NCBI GenBank assembly: GCA_029237605.1
Contig: JAQRGB010000001.1
Coordinates: 514,033-578,032 of the forward strand
Direction of reading: 5' to 3'
DNA from: Candidatus Thiodubiliella sp.
GTDB lineage: Bacteria > Pseudomonadota > Gammaproteobacteria > PS1 > Pseudothioglobaceae
DNA: 64,000 bases
The notes beneath the pieces were generated by a model that worked only from the letters and a program-made list of their open reading frames with translations, did no database searches and had not been told where the DNA came from. Made by a program: the position numbers and the translations under genes. Of this stretch, positions 48,835 through 58,266 are shown piece by piece (position 1 is the stretch's first letter; the number at the start of each line of letters is the position of its first letter).

Positions 48835-49982
48835 AAAATATCACTATTTTAGGTGCAACAGGATCTATTGGCAATAACACATTGTCAGTGGCTAGTTTGC
48901 ATCCTGATAAATTTAATATTTTCGCCCTTAGTGCCAACACTAATTGGCGAAAAATGCAAACATTATGTGAAAAATTCCAACCAAATATTGTGGTGATGGT
49001 AGATAAGAAAGCGGCTAGAATATTGTCAAAATTCGTGGGTAACAAGACTCAAATTTTGCACGGCATAGACGCACTCAACATAATTGCTGCGCACAATGAA
49101 ACCGATTATGTGATGGCAGCTATTGTAGGAAGCGTTGGCATGGCATCAAGTCTATCGGCGGCTAAAGCAGGCAAACGAATTATGCTTGCTAATAAAGAAT
49201 CTTTAGTGCTAGCAGGTGATTTATTTATGCAAACAGTGCGTGACAATAACGCAGAACTTATTCCAGTAGATTCTGAACACTCCGCTATTTTTCAATGCTT
49301 GCAAAGTGGTAAATCGGGGTTAACTAAAATACAGCTAACTGCCAGTGGTGGGCCATTCTTGCACACATCAATTGAAAAACTACAAAATATTACCCCTGAT
49401 GAAGCCTGCGACCATCCAAACTGGTCAATGGGCCGAAAAATATCAGTAGATTCTGCCACAATGATGAACAAGGGTTTAGAGATAATTGAGGCACATTATT
49501 TATTTAATATACCAGCTAAAAATATTGACGTGGTAATACATCCACAATCTATCATTCATTCTTCGGTTTATTATGAAGATGGCTCAACACTATCACAACT
49601 TGGCAATCCAGATATGCGCACAGTCATCTCTTATGCGATGAGTTATCCCGATAAAATTTTCTCTGGCGTTGAATCATTAGACTTAGTCAGCAATTCTCCA
49701 CTAGAATTTTATGCGCCTGATTTAAATAAATTTGCTTGTTTAAATCAGGCATTTGAAGCACTCAAACAAGGTGGCAATGCAATGGGTACACTTAATGCTG
49801 CCAATGAGGTTGCAGTTGAATATTTCTTAAACAACCAAATTTCATTTTTAGATATTGCAAAGATTATTCAATACACTTTGGGTACAATACAACATACTAA
49901 CGCATCTTCGTTGGAAGCTATTGTTGCCAATGACAAAATAGCACGCAAAACAACACATGAAATCATCAAAAGATATGTATAG
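48831..49982 (+). CDS. dxr: 1-deoxy-D-xylulose 5-phosphate reductoisomerase
   Basis: Second MEP-pathway enzyme. NADPH-binding GATGSIG at 8-14, the metal and substrate motifs PVDSEHSAIFQCLQ and ATMMNKGLEIIEAH, and the HPQSIIHSSVYYEDGS loop are intact. 383 aa. In most gammaproteobacteria rseP follows; here an M23 peptidase overlaps its end. Confidence 0.96.
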   Translation: MKNITILGATGSIGNNTLSVASLHPDKFNIFALSANTNWRKMQTLCEKFQPNIVVMVDKKAARILSKFVGNKTQILHGIDALNIIAAHNETDYVMAAIVGSVGMASSLSAAKAGKRIMLANKESLVLAGDLFMQTVRDNNAELIPVDSEHSAIFQCLQSGKSGLTKIQLTASGGPFLHTSIEKLQNITPDEACDHPNWSMGRKISVDSATMMNKGLEIIEAHYLFNIPAKNIDVVIHPQSIIHSSVYYEDGSTLSQLGNPDMRTVISYAMSYPDKIFSGVESLDLVSNSPLEFYAPDLNKFACLNQAFEALKQGGNAMGTLNAANEVAVEYFLNNQISFLDIAKIIQYTLGTIQHTNASSLEAIVANDKIARKTTHEIIKRYV

Positions 49983-50790
49983 AAATATACTCTTTTTAAT
50001 ATTTATATTATTTTTCATCAATAATGTCAATGCGCTTGAATATTCTACTATTCACATCACTCGCTCACTCGCATATGACGCACAAAAAGCAAGTGTAAAC
50101 CAGAAAACTATTGATGATATTGTGCGTATTTTCTCTTGGAAGATTGACTTTAACAGGGACTTAAAAGATGGCGATCGTTTTATTGTTGTTAACAAAAAGC
50201 ATTCTGCACCAAACGCATTAATATATATTAGCGGCAAAAAGCGTATTGCTGTTTTTTCTTATATAAGCAAAGATGGGCGCCTTAATTATTACGACATAAA
50301 TGGTAAAACACTCTATCCTACATTTTTAAAAGCACCTTTAAAATACAAGCGCATCAGCTCCAAGTTTCAACTAAAACGCTTCCATCCAATCCTAAAAACT
50401 TGGTTGCCACACAGAGCTGTTGATTATGCCGCAAGATATAACACACCTGTCCATGCTACGGCTGACGGGATCGTCAAGTATCGCAAAACAATGAATGCAC
50501 TTGGTAAGGCCATCTATATTACACATGGCAGTAATTATTTAACTGTTTACGCACACCTGTCTAGATTTGCTCGTGGTCTCAAAACCTCGTCTAAAGTCAG
50601 GAGAGGGCAAGTGATTGGATATGTTGGCTCAACTGGTCGTTCAACTGGCCCACATTTGCACTATGAATTACGCTACAAAAACAAACGTAAAAACCCACTC
50701 ACATGGCGAATACCTAAGCAGAAGCGTGTAGCAAAATTTGATTTGAAGCGTTTCCAAAAAAGAGCAAAATCTATTTTGCATAATTTGTAG
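49957..50790 (+). CDS. MepM-like M23 peptidoglycan endopeptidase
   Basis: Exported peptidase with a signal segment (about 8-26), an intermediate domain (IDFNRDLKDGDRFIVV) and a C-terminal LytM domain. The complete zinc site is H and D of HRAVDYAA plus HxH in GPHLHYEL. 277 aa, shorter than MepM (440) and without a visible LysM. The alternative start ATG 49975 (MYRNILFL) would shorten the overlap with dxr. It is the second active-site M23 enzyme in the window. Confidence 0.85.
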   Translation: MKSSKDMYRNILFLIFILFFINNVNALEYSTIHITRSLAYDAQKASVNQKTIDDIVRIFSWKIDFNRDLKDGDRFIVVNKKHSAPNALIYISGKKRIAVFSYISKDGRLNYYDINGKTLYPTFLKAPLKYKRISSKFQLKRFHPILKTWLPHRAVDYAARYNTPVHATADGIVKYRKTMNALGKAIYITHGSNYLTVYAHLSRFARGLKTSSKVRRGQVIGYVGSTGRSTGPHLHYELRYKNKRKNPLTWRIPKQKRVAKFDLKRFQKRAKSILHNL

Positions 50791-50834
50791 ATATCCAATC
50801 ACACTAGTTTTTAGTTTTTAAACTTTGTGCTTAC

Positions 50835-51389
50835 TTATTTGTTTATGTATTGTTCCTGATATTGTATGGCGCCCTTGACATTATTTAAAATTGCAAAAGT
50901 AATCAGTTCATTAATGCGTCGCTTGTCCTTAATAGTAGGTATAAAAGATTCATTTCTGATAATTGCAGCAGCAAAAGCAGATTGGGGATTAGAATACATT
51001 TGCATTGATTTTTCAAATAAATTTAACGCCATTATCTTATCTTTAGCAAAACCATTATCGCCATTAAGCAAATATAGTGCACTATCATAAATCGCTGGAT
51101 CATAACCCTGATTAAGTAGTTTTCTTAATATTTTATTGGCAATTTGGACTTGTGGCGGATAGCCCATTATTCTATTACCCGAACGCACTTGTCTTGATGC
51201 TTCGTATGCTGCATCAAAATCGTTTAATTCAAACATGCCCTTTATCAGCAAATCTTGAGCATTTTTCACCACAGTAGGAGAGCTCACTTCGTTGCCTATT
51301 TTAATCATTCTGAGCGCAGCATCACTAAGCGGAGAAGCTGCTACAAATTGTGTAATTAATAGAGCAATAAATAAAAAAAGATTTGTCAT
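50835..51389 (-). CDS. Exported helical-repeat (Sel1-like) hypothetical protein
   Basis: A 184-aa protein with a signal peptide (cleavage near VAA-S) and two or three TPR/Sel1-like helical repeats (for example YLLNGDNGFAKDKIMALNLF, EKSMQMY). Function unknown. It is transcribed towards the M23 gene and divergently from purC. Confidence 0.65.
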   Translation of the reverse strand: MTNLFLFIALLITQFVAASPLSDAALRMIKIGNEVSSPTVVKNAQDLLIKGMFELNDFDAAYEASRQVRSGNRIMGYPPQVQIANKILRKLLNQGYDPAIYDSALYLLNGDNGFAKDKIMALNLFEKSMQMYSNPQSAFAAAIIRNESFIPTIKDKRRINELITFAILNNVKGAIQYQEQYINK

Positions 51390-51475
51390 AATATGGCATA
51401 AATTTTACCATAAACAACTTAAATAGCTCACATCAACAAGTTAAAATAATGCTTAAATCATAATTGGAAATACGA

Positions 51476-52351
51476 GTGCAAACACTTTTTAAAACCTCAC
51501 TTAACTTGCCATTAATTCAAAAAGGTAAAGTGCGAGATATTTATGATATTGACAAAAATCGTATGCTAATTGTGGCCACTGATCGCCTTAGCGCCTTTGA
51601 TGTAGTGTTCAATGAGCCAATTTCTGGCAAAGGTCTTGTACTTACTGAAATAGCTAATTTCTGGTTTAAAAAAACTAGTCACATCATCTCTAACCAATTA
51701 ACCAACGAGTCACTTGATAGTGTCTTAACGCTAGAAGAAATAAAGCAAGTAAATGGTCGCGCAATCATCGTTAAAAAACTCAAGCCACTACCTATTGAGG
51801 CTATTGTTCGTGGGTATATTATTGGCTCAGGATGGAGGGATTACCAACAAACAGGTACAGTTTGTGGCATCAAATTACCAAAAAATTTACAACTAGCTGA
51901 AAAATTACCTGAGACACTCTACACACCATCTAGTAAAGCGAATGTTGGTAAACATGATCAAAACATTAACTTTGAGACAACAGTACGACTTATAGGGCAA
52001 AATATGGCGCAGCAGGTTAAGGATGTTAGTTTAGCGCTTTATCAATTTGCAGCAGATTATGCTCTAGAACGTAGTATTATCATTGCCGATACTAAGTTTG
52101 AATTTGGCTTAGACAAAGAAGGGGAGCTAACATTAATGGACGAAATATTAACACCGGATTCTTCGCGTTTCTGGTCAAAGGATGATTACAAGATAGGCAT
52201 TAGCCCAAAAAGTTTTGACAAACAAATTGTGCGTGATTATTTAGAAACACTTGATTGGGACAAAACTCCACCAGCGCCAATACTGCCTGATAGTATCGTG
52301 CAGAGAGCCATCAAGCAATATCAACAAATTCAACAAATTTTATGTGGATGA
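51476..52351 (+). CDS. purC: Phosphoribosylaminoimidazole-succinocarboxamide synthase
   Basis: Purine biosynthesis step joining aspartate to CAIR. KGKVRDIYDI, ATDRLSAFDVVFNEPI and IIADTKFEFGLD are intact. The GTG start at 51476 gives MQTLFKT, the family N-terminus, with GGA nearby; a TTG at 51464 is possible. 291 aa, the longer single-domain form (as in yeast or Pseudomonas-type variants rather than E. coli's 237). Confidence 0.94.
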   Translation: MQTLFKTSLNLPLIQKGKVRDIYDIDKNRMLIVATDRLSAFDVVFNEPISGKGLVLTEIANFWFKKTSHIISNQLTNESLDSVLTLEEIKQVNGRAIIVKKLKPLPIEAIVRGYIIGSGWRDYQQTGTVCGIKLPKNLQLAEKLPETLYTPSSKANVGKHDQNINFETTVRLIGQNMAQQVKDVSLALYQFAADYALERSIIIADTKFEFGLDKEGELTLMDEILTPDSSRFWSKDDYKIGISPKSFDKQIVRDYLETLDWDKTPPAPILPDSIVQRAIKQYQQIQQILCG

Positions 52352-52428
52352 TCGCTGCGCGCTATTCTTTATTGAGGCGGGGATATTGTAATATTATCAA
52401 TCTTTGTTCCAAACCACCCGCCTAATCA

Positions 52429-52572
52429 CTAATGATTTGACCTCAACTTAAATAAACCACACAAACAATACATAAATAATAAAAATAACACACCATTAAT
52501 TGGTGGATCAATTGCCACTTTACTATTTGTTGTATTGTTGCTCTTAACTTGATATTGAGTGATTAATAGATA
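52429..52572 (-). pseudogene. Unidentified remnant with a hydrophobic C-terminus
   Basis: In the 1.1-kb gap after purC, 47 minus-strand codons without a start read NNTTNSKVAIDPPINGVLFL then LFMYCLCGLFKLRSNH and stop at TAG 52429-52431. The layout (polar stretch, PP, hydrophobic helix, basic end) resembles a C-terminal membrane anchor. Nearby AGGCGGG/CCCGCCT (52374-52423) could form a long-loop hairpin. No family recognised. Confidence 0.35.
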
Positions 52573-52577
52573 TCAAA

Positions 52578-52890
52578 TTAACAGCCTTATAGCCATGCTT
52601 TATTACTATCTTTGTAATACTCTTTTAGCTCTTGCACATATTGATAAATTTTTATATAAGGACAAGACTTGCAAATACTACAAAATGTGTTATTTTTCAG
52701 AAAATCTGAAGAAATGTAGAATTATTTTTCTAGATTACAATAATTATTATTATAAGTTCGTTATCTATATTAATTTAGAACGCTATTATTCTACTAGGAG
52801 ATAAAAATAAAAAGATATCACTATGAGTACTTACGTGCCTTCAATGCAGTGCTGAGTATTTAGAAGCTTTGCATTGCTGCCTATCAATAG
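52578..52890 (-). repeat. Dispersed repeat, copy B
   Basis: Reverse-strand relative of 29511-29688. The shared peptide CKSCPYIKIYQYVQEL is followed here by KEYYKDSNKAWL and a stop, and preceded by TFCSI, giving a CxxCxxC pattern. About 145 bp at roughly 52690-52833 has no counterpart in copy A. The plus-strand 81-codon frame at 52559-52804 is only the complement of this relic. The remaining gap to csp (52891-53362) shows nothing I can name. Confidence 0.6.
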
Positions 52891-53362
52891 AACTTTTTCT
52901 AATTAGAGGTGTGGTGTTGGTCTAAGGACAATCTTGAATAACCTAAAGCCATGTTTGATAAGATATTTGTTCTTAGCTCTGACAAACTTACGACATCGAA
53001 AATAAAAAGCAGTCAATCTTGTTACGTAAAAGCTTTGGATTAATATGGTGCTTTATTAATTAAATCCATAAAGATATCAATATTTTTAAAAGATTCCTTT
53101 TATCTTAAACATAGCGTTTTTATAGATGGAATTGTACAACTCTCTTATTACATTTTTTAGATTTGTACCTTTGTTAGCCAGACTCATTCTTGCCAATCCT
53201 AACAAAGATGTGGCTCTTTATTTTTAAACTCATATACTAAAAAATTTTTATCTTCAATCCCATAGTTAAAATAAACTAAATTAGAGTTTAGTTGAGCAAA
53301 ATAGCTAGATAAGGGTATTTTTTATAAAATAATTTATCTTTTTATAATACTTTTTAATAGAC

Positions 53363-53420
53363 AAAAAAATAGACCCTGTATAAAGCCCTTGTTATGTAAG
53401 GAGTTATAGAGGATCTATTT
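53363..53420 (-). terminator. Probable terminator of csp
   Basis: Downstream of csp on the minus strand, AAATAGATCC and GGGTCTATTT form a long-loop stem (about 53363-53420) ending in seven T in transcript sense. Pairing includes one or two wobble positions. It is the only terminator-like structure after csp. Confidence 0.5.
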
Positions 53421-53489
53421 CTAAAAGTTAGTATTTAATTAACTTAGGTTAGTGGTTTGGTAAATAAACTGAATTCATAAATAATAGTA

Positions 53490-53693
53490 TTATTTTGGTA
53501 TAACGTTTACTGCTTGTGGCCCTTTGTCGCCATCTTCTAAATCAAATTCTACTTCTTGACCTTCGTCTAATGATTTATAACCATCACCTTGAATAGCACG
53601 AAAGTGAACGAATACATCGTCGCCACTTTCTTGCTCAATAAAACCAAAACCTTTTTTTGCATCAAACCATTTAACTGTTCCTGTTGTAGACAT
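53490..53693 (-). CDS. Cold-shock-domain protein (CspE/CspD type)
   Basis: A 67-aa OB-fold nucleic acid chaperone. RNP1 KGFGFIEQ and RNP2 DVFVHF are intact, in [16 protein letters not shown]. Strong AGGAGAC-like ribosome-binding site (plus-strand GTCTCCT at about 53697-53703). The leader of about 150 nt to the helicase gene could fold, as cold-shock leaders do, but no specific structure is claimed. It lies downstream of the helicase gene. Confidence 0.95.
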   Translation of the reverse strand: MSTTGTVKWFDAKKGFGFIEQESGDDVFVHFRAIQGDGYKSLDEGQEVEFDLEDGDKGPQAVNVIPK

Positions 53694-53859
53694 TTTGTCT
53701 CCTGTAAATTATAAAAAAAAACACCGAAAAAAATCACCACCTTTATAACTTATAGTTGATATAGGACATCAATATACATAACAATAAACAGCAGCTGTAT
53801 TCTTACCAGCATTTATCATTTTAATGATAGTTTGGTGTTTTGTGTAAATAAATTTCAAA

Positions 53860-55673
53860 TTATCGTGAAAATTTAGATCCTCCCTTGCGACTATTATTTT
53901 TGTCATAACCTTGTTTACGATTTCTGGATAATTTTTTACGCCCAAAATTGCGTTTTTTATTGCTTAGTTTGTTGTCACCAGTCATTATTTTATTATTTTC
54001 TTTAGTGAGTTCTGTTATGTTTAGGCGTTTACCACAAACTGTAGTTTTTTGTAGTATTTTCAATACTTCATTGGGCATTTCATCGGGTAAATCAATGGTT
54101 GAGCAATCATCAAAAATCTGAATTGAGCCTATATATTCACTGTCTATTTCAGCCTCATTTACAACTGCACCTAAAATATTACCAGGCTTTACATTATTAT
54201 CATTGCCTACTTCAATGCGATAGCGACACATTGGAATTTGTGGATAATTTTTTAAAGGTGCTGCTTCGGCTGAAATATTTTTTTTTCGCCTTGTATTTGT
54301 TTTTTACCAAAATTTTGCATCTTATCTGAAATTAGCAATGGCTCGTTACCCTGTGCTATAAATGCTAATGCAGAGGCAATCTTTGATGATTTAACTTCTG
54401 GATTTTCTGTTTGAAATTCAGTGACTAATTTATCAAGTCGGATCGTAGCCATGTCGTTCTGATTATTAATAGTTTGAGTTATGTTTTGTTTAAATGTTTC
54501 AATGCGTTTGTCATTAATAATTTTTGCACTTGGTAATTCAATTGGGTCAATTTTTTGTCGTGTAACCCGTTCAATAGTATTTAACATACGCTTTTCACGA
54601 TTTGATACAAATAAAATTGCTTCACCTATTCGGCCTGCACGACCAGTTCTGCCGATACGATGCACATAAGACTCAACATCTTGTGGAATGTCATAATTTA
54701 CCACATGTGAAATGCGACTAACATCTAAACCACGTGCAGCTACATCGGTAGCAATTAGGATGTCAATTTTGCCTTTTTTATAGTTATTAATAATACGCTC
54801 ACGTTGGTTTTGTGCGATATCACCATTGATTGCTTCTGTTGAAAATCCACGTGCAGAAAGTTTTTCTGCTAATTCTATAGTGAGTGTTTTGGTTCTAACA
54901 AAGATAATCATCGCGTCAAAAGTAACAACTTCAAGGATGCGAGTTAAGGCTTCTAATTTTTGTGATAAACCGCCAACCATACAATATTTTTGTGTAATTG
55001 TAGGAGCTGTTTCTGTTTCTGTTTTAATTTTTATGATCTTTGGTTGGTTGAGGAATTTTTCTGCTACTTTCTTAATAACATTTGGCATTGTTGCTGAGAA
55101 TAAAGCAATTTGACGTTTTTCTGGAATGCGCTCCATCACCCACTTAATATCATCAATAAAGCCCATTTTTAGCATTTCATCAGCTTCATCTAGTACAAAT
55201 GATTTTAAATCATTTAGTTTTAAAGTACCACGTTTAATGTGATCCATAACACGACCTGGTGTGCCAACAATTGCATGAACACCACGCTTGAGTGGGCGTA
55301 GTTGCATATCGTAGGATTGCCCGCCATAAATAGGCAATACATGAAAACCACTAATACCTCGTGCATAAGTTTGTACCGCTTCTGAGACTTGAATCGCTAA
55401 TTCACGCGTAGGTGCCAGTATAAGTAGTTGTGGTGCGTTGAGCTTTATATCAATCTGGTCAATCAATGGCAATGTAAAAGCCGCTGTTTTTCCTGTACCT
55501 GTTTGCGCCTGGCCAATAACGTCATTACCATTTAACAGGTGGACAATGCATTGTTCTTGAATCGGAGAAGGGGTTTCATAGCCAATAGAATTTAATACTC
55601 TTAGAATAGCATTGGATAGACCTAAATCACTAAATTTTATTTGTAACTTTTTGTTTTGTTGGACGTCAGACAT
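53860..55673 (-). CDS. deaD: DEAD-box RNA helicase DeaD/CsdA type, with frameshift and an adapter tract
   Basis: ATP-dependent RNA helicase for ribosome assembly and cold adaptation. AQTGTGKT 56-63, DEAD 162-165, SAT 193-195 and HRIGRTGR 338-345 are intact. The first frame ends at 54252 because of an A9 tract (plus-strand T9, 54278-54286). One more or two fewer A would join it to the C-terminal RNA-binding domain (APLKNYPQIPMCRYRIEVG ... NILGAVVNEAEIDS), which ends in a basic tail at 53860. Residues 405-413 (QNDMATIRL) are encoded by a 27-bp sequencing-adapter match and are probably not native. Confidence 0.88.
54435..54461. other. MGI/BGI adapter tract 1 (in deaD)
   Basis: Twenty-seven bases starting AAGTCGGATCGTAGCCATGT and ending CGTTCTG match the DNBSEQ adapter arm exactly. 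The insertion is in frame on the minus strand, so the gene stays open. The identical 27-bp form recurs at 61749-61775. Confidence 0.93.
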
Positions 55674-56009
55674 AATTGTTGGTAGATACAGAAAGAGCGC
55701 AATTATACACTGAGAATATTTGAAATATTCTTTATGCCGTCAAATATAAGCAACTTATATAAATACATTAGCAGATTAATCCATGGCAACTTATAATAAA
55801 AACACTACAAGTAACTAACGTAGAGCAGATACATTAGTACTGCTGTATGTTTTAAGAAATTAACAATAATAGACGAAAAGTACTTTTAAGACCAGCATAT
55901 CCATGTAAATTTATCAGCGTGCATATGGCGTTATGACAGTTATATTGATAAGAAATGAAAATTATATTTTAAAAAAAGCGACTTATGTCTTATTATTATC
56001 CTTCCTTCA
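55674..56009. other. Gene-free gap between deaD and the DoxX-like gene
   Basis: About 336 bp of AT-rich sequence. The first 60 bases should contain the deaD promoter and leader on the minus strand. I find no coding remnant, RNA gene or clear repeat. Confidence 0.45.
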
Positions 56010-56893
56010 TTATTCATTTTTGCTCTTAAATATTTTTGCGGCTGCTAAATGAATAGTATGTGAATGCCCACCGCCAAATATAAATAATACAAGACCGCCT
56101 GCAATAAATGCAAATTCACGTTTAAATCCATTTAGATTGCCAATAATAGATTTATCCATGTTTAGCTTATGAAGCATATACCACAACATAATTAATATCA
56201 AGGCAATACCAATATAACGTAACCCAACCCCCCAGTAATTAAAACAGCTACCAATAATAAAATCCATGGCATTGACGCAAATGTTTGAATATTAGGCATG
56301 CTAAAGAATACTGCGCCAATCAATAGAGGCGCTGCTAACGAAAGTCTAAGTAAAAGACCTAGGGTATCCCAATTGATATTTGCATTAATAGCAGGTGTAT
56401 TGAATAGTTTTTTATCCAAACTATAAGCACCAGAACCTAAATTATATAACACAAACATCATGCCTGATAAAGCAATATCACGAATTTGCACAAAAATAGC
56501 AGGAGCGAAATAAGTTTTAACTGCAACTTCCACGCCGGGAGTTGTTACTGTTGGAAGCGCTATAACAAATGACCATAATAAAAATCCATACAATAAGCTT
56601 AAAGGACGCACGGCAAAGCCAATAATTAAAGCGATGCCACTGATTAATTCAAATGCAGACAACGAAGTTAAAAACCACCATGGAGAAAGTTGCCCAGAGG
56701 TGAATAAAAAATCAATAAAAAATTGATTAACATAGCCACTAGTTCCCCAATAAGATGCCAATATTTTTTCTTGTAATACTGGATTAAGTAATTGGCTTAA
56801 TTTATTAACACCGCCTATCACAAAAACCAACCCTAATCCGATTCGGAGTATTAGCGGTACAATTGTCATTGTATCTTTATTTTTATTTTTCAT
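56010..56893 (-). CDS. DoxX/DoxD-like membrane protein, frameshifted
   Basis: Residues 1-150 carry a DoxX-type domain (LRIGLGLVFVIGGVNKLSQL, PWWFLTSLSAFELISGIALI, GFAVRPLSLLYGFLLW). DoxX/DoxD relatives include the small subunit of thiosulfate:quinone oxidoreductase, attractive in a sulfur oxidiser, but membership is inferred. The frame breaks at a C6 run (56228-56233); the other frame continues VGLRYIGIALILIMLWYML to a terminal GGGHSHTIHLAAAKIF at 56010. One base change would restore about 290 aa. The break may be real or a sequencing slip. Confidence 0.72.
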
Positions 56894-57054
56894 TAAAAAA
56901 TCTCCTATATTTAAAATTATTACTTAATAGATTTATTATACTTAATGAATTGTATATTTAACAATACTTATTTACATGCAGTATTGCCATAGAATATAAG
57001 TTTTTACAAATGATGATTATTTTAAAAATAGACCAAAGACCAAAAGAGGTTATT

Positions 57055-57132
57055 ATGGGTAGATATTACGAAGGAGATATTAAAGGTAAATTTTGGTTTA
57101 GTATTCAAAATAGTAATGATGCAGAGTATTAA
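57055..57132 (+). CDS. 25-codon ORF resembling the start of an MGRYY-type hypothetical protein
   Basis: After a good AGAGGT ribosome-binding site, MGRYYEGDIKGKFWFSIQNS leads to a stop after 25 codons. I recall hypothetical proteins from bacteria and viruses with a near-identical N-terminus, but they are far longer. This is probably a truncated relic with its translation signal left. It lies in the gap 56894-57279, where nothing else is evident. Confidence 0.4.
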   Translation: MGRYYEGDIKGKFWFSIQNSNDAEY

Positions 57133-57279
57133 TATTTTTTAATTTAATATAATTTAAGAGCCACTTGTTAAAAATGGCTTTTTATTGTTGACAAACCTAA
57201 TTATGTGATTATCTGTATTTTGGTCAAAATAAACAAACAATATCCAATCATCCCACAAAAGTGGGAACCATATTAATTT

Positions 57280-57960
57280 TTATATGCCTGAGTCGCTACC
57301 TCCTTTCCCAATAAAACTAGCGTGAGGGATAGAGCCGTGCACTATGATATTTATCATCTGTTATAAACTGATTTAACGACAATAAATCAGCAAAATGATT
57401 CTCAACAGATATACTTAAGTATGCACCATCTAAAATTTCCTTAGACATACTCGCGGCTTGGAATAAATTAACAGCTATTTCTTTAGCTGAATCAGGAACA
57501 AAGCCAACTCTATCGTATTGACTAAGATCTCCCATATCTTCTATAGCTCTTGAGCCAGCATTATTATTTTGACAATTAACGTCATTGTTATGTTTTTCTT
57601 CTAGTTGTTGCATAACACTTCTGAGATATTTACTCTGTCAGTATTTATAGTAACTCTAACTCTATCATCATGAGGCAATCCAAGAGACCAAGAAGTTTTT
57701 TATTAAAAATTATAAGTAAAAGCAAGAGGTGTATAACCATCTCCAACAGCATATTTAGCGGCATCAAATATAGAGCACTCTATATAATCGCCAGCTTCTA
57801 AAAGAATTTGAATAATAGTTCGTAACAATTGATAGGTGGCTTTTTAAGTTCTTTATAGGCGGTTGAATTATCCTTAATATCAAGCAATTTACCAAATTCA
57901 AGCGCATCAATGGTATGTAACTCCCCCTATTATCTGTAAACGTCTAATTTTTGTTTGAGT
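57280..57960 (-). pseudogene. Unidentified multiply frameshifted gene
   Basis: The longest frame (57317-57613, 98 aa, EDMGDLSQYDRVGFVPDSAK) is the middle of a longer decayed gene. Upstream in other frames come HTIDALEFGKLLDIKDNSTA, LLEAGDYIECSIFDAAKYAV with GDGYTPLAFTYNF, and LPHDDRVRVTINTDRVNISE. Downstream the shifted frame ends PHASFIGKGGSDSGI at TAA 57280-57282. At least four breaks in about 220 codons. Family not recognised. The gap to ccoI (57961-58266) appears empty. Confidence 0.6.
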
Positions 57961-58266
57961 AAATTTTTTAATCTATTGCATTACCAATATATATTCAGGT
58001 ACAGTTGTTGTCTAGGGCTATAAGCACTAAATGACAAATTTTCCAGTTATTTTTTCTATGTTAAAATTCAACCAAATATGAATAGTTATTAGTTTATTGG
58101 CTTTGCAAGCTTGTACTAGGTATCTTAAATGTGGTGCCGGTAATACCAACTATAGGTTGTTATTTTATATAATATAGTAGCGCTGTTATTGTTACTTAGC
58201 ATCATGGCGCAAATATATAAAGTTATTAAAATATTGATAATTTATTAATTTACTGACGTCAATTCT

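Noticed and set aside
52559-52804. An 81-codon plus-strand ORF starting MINRYQINSLIAML
   Set aside because: It is the complement of the repeat relic; the conserved reading (CKSCPYIKIYQ) is on the other strand, and copy A has a stop in this frame.
54240-54290. Programmed ribosomal frameshifting in deaD
   Set aside because: No conserved stimulatory structure is evident and the A9 tract sits in a region with assembly artefacts; a length error or slippage is simpler.
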